In this document: positions 16,880 through 25,039 of the stretch, in pieces
Layout of the letters: each line of letters starts with the position of its first letter
Position numbering within the stretch: position 1 is the first letter of the stretch
Origin: Gemmatimonadota bacterium
GTDB lineage: Bacteria > Gemmatimonadota > Gemmatimonadetes > Gemmatimonadales > GWC2-71-9
Reading direction: 5' to 3'
NCBI GenBank assembly: GCA_016720805.1
Contig: JADKJZ010000014.1
Location: 992,001-1,056,000, forward strand
DNA: 64,000 bases
Notes under the pieces: model-generated
What the model was told of the DNA's origin: nothing
Database searches by the model: none
What the model saw: the letters and a program-made list of their open reading frames with translations, nothing else
Position numbers and translations under genes: made by a program

Positions 16880-17403
16880 ACATCGTTCGCACCCTCGCGG
16901 TCCTCACCGCGCTTGGCACCGCGCCGCTCGCCGCGCAGGACACCGGGATCGCCGTCGGCGCCATGGCACCGGGCGCCGCGGTCCACACGCTCGATGGCAC
17001 CGCCGTGAACTTGTCGACGTACCTCGGCAACGGGCCGGTCGTGATCGAGTTCTGGGCGACGTGGTGTCCGCTCTGCAAGCAGCTGGAGCCCGCCCTTGCC
17101 GCCGCGAAGGCGAAGTACGGTGATCGCGTCACCTTCATCGGCATGACGGTGCCGCAGAACCAGACGCCGGAGCGCGCCAAGGCTTTTGTCGAGAAGAATG
17201 CGATGAAGGGGATCTTCCTGTTCGACACGGATGGTGCGGCCTACAAGGCGTATGCCGCGCCGCACACGTCGTATCTTGTCGTGATCAACCAGTCCGGGAA
17301 GGTGGTCTACACCGGCGTCGGCGGTTCGCAGGACCTGGAGGCTGCGCTGGCGCCGCTCGGCATCGGTGGAGGGAAGGCGATGATGGGTGGCCAGCACGAG
17401 TGA
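16876..17403 (+). CDS. Periplasmic TlpA-like thioredoxin
   Basis: 175 residues. Signal peptide (VRTLAVLTALGTAPLAAQ), then a thioredoxin fold with the redox motif WCPLC (C64 and C67) after FWATW. It probably acts as a periplasmic thiol reductase recharged by the CcdA-type protein encoded just upstream (4-base overlap). Its stop codon overlaps the GTG of a sigma factor gene, so redox and regulatory genes share one transcript. Proline at PHTSYLVV is the usual cis-Pro neighbourhood. Family length is normal. Confidence 0.88.
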   Translation: MNIVRTLAVLTALGTAPLAAQDTGIAVGAMAPGAAVHTLDGTAVNLSTYLGNGPVVIEFWATWCPLCKQLEPALAAAKAKYGDRVTFIGMTVPQNQTPERAKAFVEKNAMKGIFLFDTDGAAYKAYAAPHTSYLVVINQSGKVVYTGVGGSQDLEAALAPLGIGGGKAMMGGQHE

Positions 17404-17966
17404 GCGACGCGTTTGAGCGTGACCTGTTGGCCCACCTCCCCGACGTGATGCGTTTCGCCGGGTCCCTCGAACGCGACCCCGACGCCGCGGCCGACCTCGT
17501 ACAGGACACCTACCTGCACGGGGTCCGCGGTCGGGCCGGCTACGATCCGGCGCGCCCGCTCCGGCCGTGGCTCTTCGCCATCTGTCGCAACCTCTTCCTT
17601 CGCAGTCGGCATCGAGCCCGCTTCTTCGTCGAGGTCGAGGACGACGCCACGCTCGAAGTGATGGCGAACATGCAGCTGCACAACGGCGTCAAGGCGAGCG
17701 GGATGCCCGATCCGTTCCTGAGGATCGACTTCGGCCCTGCGCTGGCGCGGGCCATGGTGCAGCTGGCCGATCCGTATCGCGTCGTCTTCGCTCTCGTCGA
17801 CGTCGGGGAGCATTCGTACCAGGAGGCGGCCGACGCGCTCGGTCTCCCGATCGGCACCATCCGCTCGCGGCTCTTTCGGGCCCGACGGGAATTGCAGGTC
17901 GCCCTCATCGAACACGCCCGGGATGCGGGCATCGTCCGCCACCCGTCGCGGGGAGTCGCCGAATGA
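17400..17966 (+). CDS. ECF RNA polymerase sigma factor
   Basis: 188-residue sigma-70-family factor. Region 2 covers about residues 10-75 (DPDAAADLVQDTYLHG, then RPWLFAICRNLFL). Region 4 covers about 120-175 (YRVVFALVDVGEHSYQEAADALGLPIGTIRSRLFRARREL). It is translated from a GTG overlapping the thioredoxin gene and overlaps its putative anti-sigma factor by four bases. It probably directs an envelope or redox stress regulon that includes its own operon. No promoter of the expected type could be identified by eye. Confidence 0.9.
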   Translation: MSDAFERDLLAHLPDVMRFAGSLERDPDAAADLVQDTYLHGVRGRAGYDPARPLRPWLFAICRNLFLRSRHRARFFVEVEDDATLEVMANMQLHNGVKASGMPDPFLRIDFGPALARAMVQLADPYRVVFALVDVGEHSYQEAADALGLPIGTIRSRLFRARRELQVALIEHARDAGIVRHPSRGVAE

Positions 17967-18214
17967 CCAACCAGCCGCCGCTTCAGTGCGTGGACGTCGT
18001 CCGCCAGCTCTGGGACTATCTCGATGGCGAGGGCGACCCGGCGGCCTGGGAGGCCATCAGGGAGCATCTGGCCTCCTGCACCGGGTGCCAGTCGCATGTC
18101 GATTTCTGTCGGGGCTTTCTTGCGCAGGTGGCCGCGGTCCCGGTGGACCCCGGGATGGTCGCTCTGATGCGCACCCGCATCGAGCGCGCCCTCGGAGCGG
18201 CTGGCACCAGCTGA
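17963..18214 (+). CDS. Zinc-finger anti-sigma factor (ZAS type)
   Basis: 83-residue soluble protein with the HxxxCxxC zinc motif (H35, C39, C42 in REHLASCTGCQSH) plus extra cysteines C9 and C49. It resembles the RsrA/ChrR-type zinc anti-sigma domain, and the short length means there is no membrane anchor. ZAS proteins of this kind can release their sigma factor when the thiols are oxidised. The position directly after a ccdA-thioredoxin-sigma set makes redox sensing a reasonable inference, not shown by sequence alone. Confidence 0.8.
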   Translation: MTNQPPLQCVDVVRQLWDYLDGEGDPAAWEAIREHLASCTGCQSHVDFCRGFLAQVAAVPVDPGMVALMRTRIERALGAAGTS

Positions 18215-18259
18215 CCCGGTCGGGCGGGCGGAAACCGCCAGTGGATTGCGGAATCGACA

Positions 18260-18291
18260 GGGGAGGGAGATCCTCAGGCAGCCCCCCTCCC
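18260..18291 (+). terminator. Possible hairpin after the sigma/anti-sigma operon
   Basis: GGGAGGG (18261-18267) pairs with CCCTCCC (18285-18291) over a 17-base loop. It is preceded by a small perfect hairpin, GGCGG-AAA-CCGCC, at 18227-18239. No T-run. It lies between the anti-sigma stop and the next propeller gene and may separate the transcripts. Confidence 0.3.
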
Positions 18292-18303
18292 ATCGAGACC
18301 CCC

Positions 18304-19416
18304 ATGCAGCGTGCCCTCACCAGTTGGATAGCGACCGGCATCCTCCTCCTCTCTTGCGGACGCGCCCACGCGCAGGCCACGTGGCGGCTGGTGGAGGAGG
18401 CCCGTTTCGGCTCCGCGACCGATCCACGCGCGGAACTGACCAAGGTGCTCGGCGTGGCCGTCGCACCAGATGGCTCGGTGCTTGTGCAAGAGGAGGCCAC
18501 TCAGGGCATCCTCCGCTTCGCGGCGGACGGCCGCTTTCTGTCGAGTTCCGGCGGGAAGGGGAGCGGGCCGGGCGAGTTCCGATCGATGATGCCCTGGGGG
18601 CGAGCGCCCGACGGCACCCTCTGGATCAATGATCCAGGCAACGGCCGGGTCACCGTGATGGGCGCCGACGGCAGTTACCTCCGCACCATGCCGATCATGA
18701 ATACTGATCGATTGCATGTCCCCGTGCAGCCGGATCGTGTCGGCCACCTGCTGATGCAGGTGATTCGCAATCCGCAGTCGGCCAATTTCGACATCGCGAT
18801 GCAGCGACGGACGAAGGACGGCACGGTCCTCGATACCTTGACCGTGCCGTCGTGCTCACCGCCGGGCCCTCAGCCGACGCGGATGATCCGGGTCGGCAAT
18901 CGTCCGATGTTCTACCCGCTCCTGCCGCCTTCCCTCTCTGAGGTCACCGCCGATGGCGCCGTCTGGTGCAGCGACGCCGCCCACTATCGTGTGTTCAAAT
19001 TGCGGCTCGGCCAGGGCGACACGCTGCGCACGATCTCGGGGCGCGCGACCCCCGTCCGTTATCCGGCCGCGATGCGCGACAGTGCCATCGCGGAGTTTCG
19101 CCGCGCCGTCGTCAAGGCCGGTGGCACGGAAGGGGATGTCGAAGCGAGTGCCGTGCCGGTCAACCGCCCCGCCATTCTGGCGCTGTCAGAGGATGACCAG
19201 CAACGGCTCTGGGTGATGGTTCCCACGACCGATGCGGTGGGAGAACGGTACGAGGTGTACTCGACCACAGGGGCCCTCGCCGCGCGCGTGGCGCTTCCCG
19301 TCCCGCTCTTCCTCCGGTTCTCGCCAGTGATCGTCGGCAGCCACGTCTACGCCGTCGTGCGGGATCAGGACGATGTCCCGACCGTGGTCCGGTTCCGAAT
19401 CTCGACCGGGAAGTAG
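18304..19416 (+). CDS. Secreted 6-bladed beta-propeller protein
   Basis: 370 residues. Signal peptide (SWIATGILLLSCGRAHAQ), then NHL-like propeller blades: VLGVAVAPDGSVLVQEE, the hallmark GGKGSGPGEFRSM near residue 85, and LWINDPGNGRVTVMGADG. Two Cys (in VPSCSPPGP and AVWCSDA) may form a disulfide. It probably folds into one six-bladed propeller in the periplasm or outside the cell. The next gene is a second member of the same family 34 bases downstream. Binding partner unknown. Confidence 0.75.
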   Translation: MQRALTSWIATGILLLSCGRAHAQATWRLVEEARFGSATDPRAELTKVLGVAVAPDGSVLVQEEATQGILRFAADGRFLSSSGGKGSGPGEFRSMMPWGRAPDGTLWINDPGNGRVTVMGADGSYLRTMPIMNTDRLHVPVQPDRVGHLLMQVIRNPQSANFDIAMQRRTKDGTVLDTLTVPSCSPPGPQPTRMIRVGNRPMFYPLLPPSLSEVTADGAVWCSDAAHYRVFKLRLGQGDTLRTISGRATPVRYPAAMRDSAIAEFRRAVVKAGGTEGDVEASAVPVNRPAILALSEDDQQRLWVMVPTTDAVGERYEVYSTTGALAARVALPVPLFLRFSPVIVGSHVYAVVRDQDDVPTVVRFRISTGK

Positions 19417-19450
19417 CGTGATGTCTCGCCACACTCCCTCGTAGACGCTC

Positions 19451-20605
19451 GTGCTGACACGCCTGACCGCCGTCGCCCTCGCGATGTTGACCAGCTCGGC
19501 CACCGCCCAGCAGCCGCGATCGCTCATCCGACTCGAAGCCGGCACGTGCCCGGTGTGCACCGTGACGCTCGAGAGGGTCGCCGTGATCGGCAAGGCCACG
19601 GACAAGGAGCTCGCGCCAGAGCATGCGAACGCGGTGATGCTCGCCGATGGCGGCTTCGCGGTTTCGGACAACATGGCCAAGCAGCCGATTCTCCGGTATG
19701 ACCGCACGGGGAAGCTGCTCGGGACGATCGGCACGATGGGGGACGGCCCGGGCGAGTACCGCGGCATCTTATCCCTCGCGCGTGCCCGAGGGGATTCGCT
19801 AAGCCTGCTGAGCTACGACCGTCTCACCACCATCGCGGTGACGAGCGGCCACGGGCGAAGTGATCCGCTCCCCCAGGGCACGCAGAGCTTCGAACACATC
19901 GTCCTCACCGACGGTCGCGCGCTGCTCAATATCATGAACGCCGCGGAGCGGAGATTCGTGTTGTTGACGCCGAAGGCGCAGCTGATCAGTCGCTTCGGTC
20001 CGGTGCCGACCAAGATCGTGATCGGGAATCAAGGCGGGCGCGTCGCCGGCGATCCCTATTCCAATTGGGTGGCGCTGGCTGCGTCCCCGAGTAGCGGCGC
20101 GTGGGCCGGCAGCGCGCAATATTCCCACCACCTGCAGAAGGTGGGGCCCGATGGAAAGGTGTTGCTGGATGTCGCGCGGAGGCCGTCGTGGTTTCAGCCA
20201 TATACCTACGCCGAGATGGTGGAGAAGTCCCAGCGCCTCGGCGAGTTGCGGACGCCGACGCCGCCGACGCTGACCGGCATCGGCGTGACCGGGTACGGGC
20301 TGCTCTTCGCGATCTTTCGGGTGGCCGATGCAAAGTGGAAGGCCGATCCAAAGGCGCCACCACCGTCACCGCCGGCGCAGGAGTACCGCGGGGAGAATCT
20401 GGTGCCGACCGGTGGGATCGAACGGTACGTTGACGCCATCCTCGAGGTCTACCGCGAGTCTGACGGCGCCTTTCTCGGCTCGTGGCGCTCCGACGCCCTG
20501 CTCGGCAGCATGCTCCCGAACGGGCTGTTGTGGATGCGCAGCCAGGACGCCGACGGCGTCGTCTCCTATACCGTGTATCGCGTGAATGTGACCGGTGCCC
20601 GCTAG
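19451..20605 (+). CDS. Secreted 6-bladed beta-propeller protein with CxxC motif
   Basis: 384 residues from a GTG start. The signal peptide (LTAVALAMLTSSATAQ) is followed by a CPVC motif near residue 34. Propeller blades follow: VMLADGGFAVSDNMAKQPILRYDRTGKLL (split over two strands) and the family hallmark MGDGPGEYRG near residue 100. The CxxC could be redox active or bind metal; the thioredoxin system is encoded 2 kb upstream. Its C-terminal YRESDGAFLGSWRSD looks like the closing blade. Function unknown. Confidence 0.72.
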   Translation: MLTRLTAVALAMLTSSATAQQPRSLIRLEAGTCPVCTVTLERVAVIGKATDKELAPEHANAVMLADGGFAVSDNMAKQPILRYDRTGKLLGTIGTMGDGPGEYRGILSLARARGDSLSLLSYDRLTTIAVTSGHGRSDPLPQGTQSFEHIVLTDGRALLNIMNAAERRFVLLTPKAQLISRFGPVPTKIVIGNQGGRVAGDPYSNWVALAASPSSGAWAGSAQYSHHLQKVGPDGKVLLDVARRPSWFQPYTYAEMVEKSQRLGELRTPTPPTLTGIGVTGYGLLFAIFRVADAKWKADPKAPPPSPPAQEYRGENLVPTGGIERYVDAILEVYRESDGAFLGSWRSDALLGSMLPNGLLWMRSQDADGVVSYTVYRVNVTGAR

Positions 20606-20674
20606 TTCCCGGCACGAGCAATCCGTTTCCACCCCCGGGACGTACTCTGGCCAACCCAGCCGAGGACGCCCCCG

Positions 20675-22684
20675 ATGCGGTATCGAATCTCCCTGTTGTT
20701 CTGCGCTGCGGCGTTTTCCGCCCCCCAGCTCCTCAAGGCGCAGGCCCCCGTCGTCGTCGCCGGGAAGGCGCACTCGGCGGCGGGCGGCGCCCCGCTCGCC
20801 GGAGCGACCGTCACCCGGCGGCAGGATGGTCGGCGCACGCTCGTGTCGCGGGAGGGCAACTTCCGCATCGCGGCCAACGAGGGCGACTGGCTCGTCGTCA
20901 CGCAGATCGGCTTTGCCCCAGACTCGGTTCGGGTCGTCGCCTCGACGGCGACGATCCAGCTCCGCCCCGCCCCCATCCAGCTCTCGCCGATCGTCGCGGT
21001 GACCTCCCCCCTGACGGTCGAGCGCGGCAGCCAGGAACTCCGCGACCTTGATCTCGCACTGCGGCCGCATGAGTCATCACAGGAATTGCTGCGCCTCGTC
21101 CCGGGGCTCGTGATCGCCCAGCATGGTGGCGGCGGGAAGGCGGAGCAGATTTTCCTGCGCGGCTTCGATGCCGATCATGGCACCGATGTCTCCGTCTCGG
21201 TCGACGGCACTCCCGTCAACATGGTCAGTCATGCGCACGGGCAGGGATACGCCGACCTGCACTTTCTCCTCCCTGAAGTCGTCGGCGCACTCAACGTGCG
21301 GAAAGGACCGTTCGACGTCCGCGATGGCAACCTCGCCACTGCCGGGGCCGTCGCCTTCACGACGCTGGATCGCATCGCCCGCGCGAGCACCGAGGTACGC
21401 ACCGGTGCCTTCAACACCGCGAGCGCTCGACTCCTGGTCCCGTTCGGGGGCGGTCCGGGGACCTTCGGCGGGTATGTCGCCGGCGCCACGGCCCGGACCG
21501 ACGGCCCCTTCCAGGCGCCGCAGGGCTATCGGCGCTCCAACGCCTTCGCCAAGCTCACGGCCCCGATCAGCGGCAGTGCCGAACTGGTCACCTCGGTGTC
21601 GGCGTTCGATGCGACCTGGGATGCCTCGGGGCAGATCCCCAGGCGGGCCGTCACGGCGGGGACGATCTCGCGCTTCGGCTCGATCGATCCAACCGAAGGG
21701 GGGAACACCAGTCGCGGTGACGTGTCCGTGGCCATCCGCTCGCGGGGTGTCGAAACGCCGTGGCAGATCCGGGCGTATGCGGTGCGGTCCGACTTCGCGC
21801 TCTATTCCAACTTCACCTATTTCCTGGCCGACTCCGTCAACGGTGATGGCATCGTGCAGACGGAGTCGCGCACCCTCGGCGGGGTGCAGGCCGAGATGGC
21901 ACGGCCATGGGCGCTGTTGGGACGGAGTGGAGAGCTGACGGTGCTCGCCGGGTTGCGCGCCGACGGCGTCGACGTCGCCCTGCGTGACCAGACGAGGCGC
22001 GTCGTGCGCGGCGACCGAGTGGTTTCGGGCATTGCGGAGGCGAACTACTTCGCCGCGATCTCCCAGGCGATGGTGCTCAGTCCGCGGCTGCATGCCACCG
22101 TTGGCCTGCGCGCCGACCTCTTCCGTCAGTCGGTGGTCGACCGGACCAATGGCGATGGCGGCATCGCGGGAGCGCGCTCCAGCGGTGTGGTCTCGCCGCG
22201 GCTTGCGCTCGACGCGATGGTGGGGCGAGGTGTGCGCGTGACGGCGCAGGTCGGGCAGGGATTCCACAGCAACGATGCGCGTGATGTGGTGCACGCCACC
22301 CGGGGTGATGGTGTCCTCCCACGGGCGCTCGGCATGGAGCTCGGCGCCCGGCGGACATGGTCGGGCGGCTCGGTCGCCGCGGCGCTCTGGCAGACGACGC
22401 TCGAGAGCGAGCTCGTCTTCGTCGGCGACGAGGGGGTCACGGAGGCCAGCGGCCGGACGCGCCGGATCGGTGCGGACCTCGAGGGACGCGTCCGACTCCT
22501 GCCAGGGGTCTGGGCCGATGCGGACCTGAACCTGGCGCGGGGACGATTCCGGGACGAACCACCGGGCGCCGATCGGATCCCGCTCGCCCCGACGGTGACG
22601 GCCACGGTCGGGCTCTCGCTGCGAGATCGCGGTCCACTGACGGCCGGCCTGCGCGTACGAAACATCCGCGCGCGCCGCGGATGA
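20675..22684 (+). CDS. TonB-dependent outer-membrane receptor, main part (frameshifted)
   Basis: 669 residues. Signal peptide to about residue 22, then a carboxypeptidase-regulatory-like domain (about 25-100, GKAHSAAGGAPLAGATV) and the plug domain (about 110-230, SQELLRLVPGLVIAQHGGGG, FLRGFDADHGTDVSVSVDG). Most of the 22-strand barrel follows. The chain ends at IRARRG, short of the last strands, which continue in another frame at 22695-22916. It imports a ligand (siderophore, cobalamin, glycan or other) using TonB energy; the ligand cannot be told. No TonB/ExbB or riboswitch is nearby. Confidence 0.82.
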   Translation: MRYRISLLFCAAAFSAPQLLKAQAPVVVAGKAHSAAGGAPLAGATVTRRQDGRRTLVSREGNFRIAANEGDWLVVTQIGFAPDSVRVVASTATIQLRPAPIQLSPIVAVTSPLTVERGSQELRDLDLALRPHESSQELLRLVPGLVIAQHGGGGKAEQIFLRGFDADHGTDVSVSVDGTPVNMVSHAHGQGYADLHFLLPEVVGALNVRKGPFDVRDGNLATAGAVAFTTLDRIARASTEVRTGAFNTASARLLVPFGGGPGTFGGYVAGATARTDGPFQAPQGYRRSNAFAKLTAPISGSAELVTSVSAFDATWDASGQIPRRAVTAGTISRFGSIDPTEGGNTSRGDVSVAIRSRGVETPWQIRAYAVRSDFALYSNFTYFLADSVNGDGIVQTESRTLGGVQAEMARPWALLGRSGELTVLAGLRADGVDVALRDQTRRVVRGDRVVSGIAEANYFAAISQAMVLSPRLHATVGLRADLFRQSVVDRTNGDGGIAGARSSGVVSPRLALDAMVGRGVRVTAQVGQGFHSNDARDVVHATRGDGVLPRALGMELGARRTWSGGSVAAALWQTTLESELVFVGDEGVTEASGRTRRIGADLEGRVRLLPGVWADADLNLARGRFRDEPPGADRIPLAPTVTATVGLSLRDRGPLTAGLRVRNIRARRG

Positions 22685-22694
22685 GCGTGGCGAG

Positions 22695-22916
22695 GTGATC
22701 GCCGAGGGCATCACGGTGACCGAGCTCTCCGCGGAGCTCGCGCTGGGGCGATGGGTGCTGATCGGGGGCGTCGAAAACCTCTTCAACGTCGAATGGAACG
22801 AGGCGCAGTTCGCGACCACCTCACGGCTTCGCGGCGAGGCCGGGCCGGTCACCGAGCTGCACTTCACCCCTGGCAGTGGTCGGGCGCTGCGCGTGGGAGT
22901 GCGGGTGCTGCGCTAG
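22695..22916 (+). CDS. TonB-dependent receptor C-terminal barrel strands (same gene, shifted frame)
   Basis: 73 residues with the typical receptor ending: an NLFNVEWNEAQF segment and a final strand, LRVGVRVLR. The true frame starts near 22670, giving ADERGEVIAEG, the normal lead-in to the penultimate strands. One extra base in the alternating GCGCGCGCC stretch (22668-22678) explains the break. Pseudogene or sequence error. Confidence 0.7.
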   Translation: MIAEGITVTELSAELALGRWVLIGGVENLFNVEWNEAQFATTSRLRGEAGPVTELHFTPGSGRALRVGVRVLR

Positions 22917-23016
22917 GCTCGGCGCCGTGGCGGTTGCGTGGCGCGTGATTCGGGGAGATCCTCCGGCAGCCGCCGTGCTGTGCTGGCGCCCCCTCCCGTC
23001 CGTGCGCAGGAGCTGC

Positions 23017-23673
23017 ATGCAACCGTTCGCTCGGCAGTGCTTCCTTCCGGTGGTGTTGCTCGCCGCCGCGTGTACCCCACACCCCGAGGGCCCCGCAGTG
23101 GTATACTCGGCGGACACCAGTCGCGCCGCATATTCCCAACTGCCGGGTTCCCTCGACTACGTCACCACTGCGGTTCGGCAGATGGGCGAGCCGCCCCTGG
23201 TCGGGGCCAAACTCCGCCCCGGCACGACCGTGATCCGCTTTGTATGGGCGCGGTCGTTCCATCCCTACGTGGCGGTCCGATTCGTCATGGAGCCGAAGCA
23301 ATGCGCGGTCATGGCCACCGAGATGACGGCGGAGCAGACGCTCTGGGGGACGCCCGATAGCACCGGCCTCTCAGAGGCCATCGGGACCACCCCGGGCAAG
23401 ATCATCCGGCAGGACTCGGTGCCGCTGCTTGCGGGCGACTGCAAGGCGATGCGCACGACCCTCGAGCGGCTGGGGCTCTGGCAGGTCAAGTCGCGAACGC
23501 CCGGTGGACTCGATGGCTCCGATTGGCGCTTCGAGCGAGTCGATGCCAACGGCTACACCTTCGTGCAATGGTGGTCGCCGAACGCGCAGGAGGGGCACCA
23601 GCTCTGGAGTGCGGGGCTGGCCTTGCTCAAGATGGCCAACGCGCTCCCCTCGGGGCCGCGGGAGCTCTACTAG
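23017..23673 (+). CDS. Lipoprotein of unknown function
   Basis: 218 residues. I chose the ATG at 23017 because it gives a clean lipoprotein signal (LPVVLLAAACTP); the frame is open 47 codons further upstream, without meaning. The mature part has no motif I recognise. It is rich in Trp and aromatic residues, with FVWARSFHPYVAVRF and WRFERVDANGYTFVQWWSP. Two Cys (in PKQCAVM and AGDCKAM) could form a disulfide. It stands alone between the TonB receptor and the kinase cluster. Confidence 0.6.
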   Translation: MQPFARQCFLPVVLLAAACTPHPEGPAVVYSADTSRAAYSQLPGSLDYVTTAVRQMGEPPLVGAKLRPGTTVIRFVWARSFHPYVAVRFVMEPKQCAVMATEMTAEQTLWGTPDSTGLSEAIGTTPGKIIRQDSVPLLAGDCKAMRTTLERLGLWQVKSRTPGGLDGSDWRFERVDANGYTFVQWWSPNAQEGHQLWSAGLALLKMANALPSGPRELY

Positions 23674-23783
23674 GACCTGACTGCATCCGCCGACGCAGCA
23701 CCCCAAATTGTCGCTGTTCACTCTCGGCCAGGCCAACTCCGCTTTGCCCCGACCGAGGCATTCTTCGAGCGACACATCTATCG

Positions 23784-24965
23784 TTGGAGTCGGTAGCAGG
23801 CCCCACCCGCCCGGAGCACGCCACGACCTCACCGATTTCGCGCCCGACCCTTCCCGCCGCCGACCTCGCCCCGCCCGGGGTGACCGTCGCCGGCGCGGCC
23901 GCGTCGCCCGCCGCCGCGGCCCTTTCGGCGCGCGTCGCGGAGTTGCTCGCGATGCTCGACCACTCGGGCGTCGTGCGTGTGGTCAATGTGGAACCGCTCC
24001 CCGACGGAAAGACGGGGTACGACCTCCGCATCCTTCCCGAGGCGCGGGCGCTCCCTGCCAGCGGACCGACACGCACGCCCGAGGCGGTGCAGCTGGTGGC
24101 GCGCGTGGCGGACCTCCTGATCCAGGGAAAGGCGGCGGGGATGGTGTTGCGCGAGGTGACCGTTGATGGCGCGCCGATCGCGGCCGGCCGCGCCGAGGTC
24201 ACCGGCCTGGGGACGCTGCTCCGCGCCATGCTGCCAAAGGGGACGGCGCAGCTCCCGCCGGTCGTGGAGACGATCATCCGCCGTGCCGTCGATGCCGAGG
24301 CGCCCGATAGGTATCAGTCGGTCACCGAGCTGCGCGGTGATCTCCTCAAGCTCCAGCAAACGCTTCCCGTGCCGTCGCGCGGCGGCACCGTCGAACTGAC
24401 CCGCTCGGCGCAGTTGCTTGCGGCGATGGAATTTCCGGATGTCGTCACGGTCGCCGGGGCGACGACGCTGCCTGATGGGCGCATCGGTTATGCGCTTCGT
24501 CAGCTGCTCGATGGCGGTGTCCCGGCCCGCCTTGGGTTGACGAGCTCCGGCGACGTCGCCGCCCTGATGGCGCGGCTGAGCGACGCGCTGAACCAGGGTC
24601 GCGACGCGGGGATGGTGCTCCGCGAGGTGACGTCGCGCGGGGTCACGCTCCCGTTCGCCGCCGGGGATGCGCGCGCCGAGCTGGTGGCGCTCGGCACCAT
24701 CCTCCGCGACGTGTTGACCGCGAGTCAGGGCGCGCCGACCGCGCCGCTTGCGGCCCTGATTCAGCGGGCGCTGGATCCTGAGGAGGCGAAACCGTTCGAC
24801 AGCGTGGCCGAGTTGCGCGATGAACTCAGGCGGCAGGAACAGGCTGCGCGGCTGATCCCGATGCCGTTGCGGCCCCCGGTCGAGGTGAAGTCCGGGGGGC
24901 AGTGGCTCTGGTGGTTCGTGGCGGTGGCGGTGGTATTGACGTTTCTGGTGGTTTTGCTTCGATAG
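23784..24965 (+). CDS. Membrane-anchored tandem pseudokinase-like protein
   Basis: About 393 residues from the TTG at 23784 (GTG at 23880 is the alternative; neither has a good ribosome site). Two repeats of about 140 residues each follow the order of a Ser/Thr kinase: a VVRVVNVEPLPDG or VVTVAGATTLPDG strand, an AGMVLREV segment where the HRD loop should be, TGLGTLLRAML or VALGTILRDVL where DVYALGVLLYEL is expected, and a kinase-like end, RYQSVTELRGDLLKLQ or PFDSVAELRDELRRQ. Gly loop, Lys, HRD and DFG are absent. The C-terminus is one transmembrane helix (WLWWFVAVAVVLTFLVVLL). It precedes a real kinase gene. The pseudokinase reading is my inference. Confidence 0.6.
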   Translation: MESVAGPTRPEHATTSPISRPTLPAADLAPPGVTVAGAAASPAAAALSARVAELLAMLDHSGVVRVVNVEPLPDGKTGYDLRILPEARALPASGPTRTPEAVQLVARVADLLIQGKAAGMVLREVTVDGAPIAAGRAEVTGLGTLLRAMLPKGTAQLPPVVETIIRRAVDAEAPDRYQSVTELRGDLLKLQQTLPVPSRGGTVELTRSAQLLAAMEFPDVVTVAGATTLPDGRIGYALRQLLDGGVPARLGLTSSGDVAALMARLSDALNQGRDAGMVLREVTSRGVTLPFAAGDARAELVALGTILRDVLTASQGAPTAPLAALIQRALDPEEAKPFDSVAELRDELRRQEQAARLIPMPLRPPVEVKSGGQWLWWFVAVAVVLTFLVVLLR

Positions 24966-25039
24966 TCGGGTGTCGCGCTTGCCGATTGGCGCCTCCGGAC
25001 CCAATTTTCGTCGGTTCCCCCCAACAATCGAGCCCCCGG

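Noticed and set aside
20606..20674. Possible cobalamin riboswitch before the TonB receptor
   Set aside because: Only 69 bases separate it from the previous gene and no B12-box was found.
22876..23016. N-terminal extension of the lipoprotein at 23017
   Set aside because: Cys/Arg-rich translation with no signal; the ATG at 23017 gives a proper lipoprotein signal peptide.
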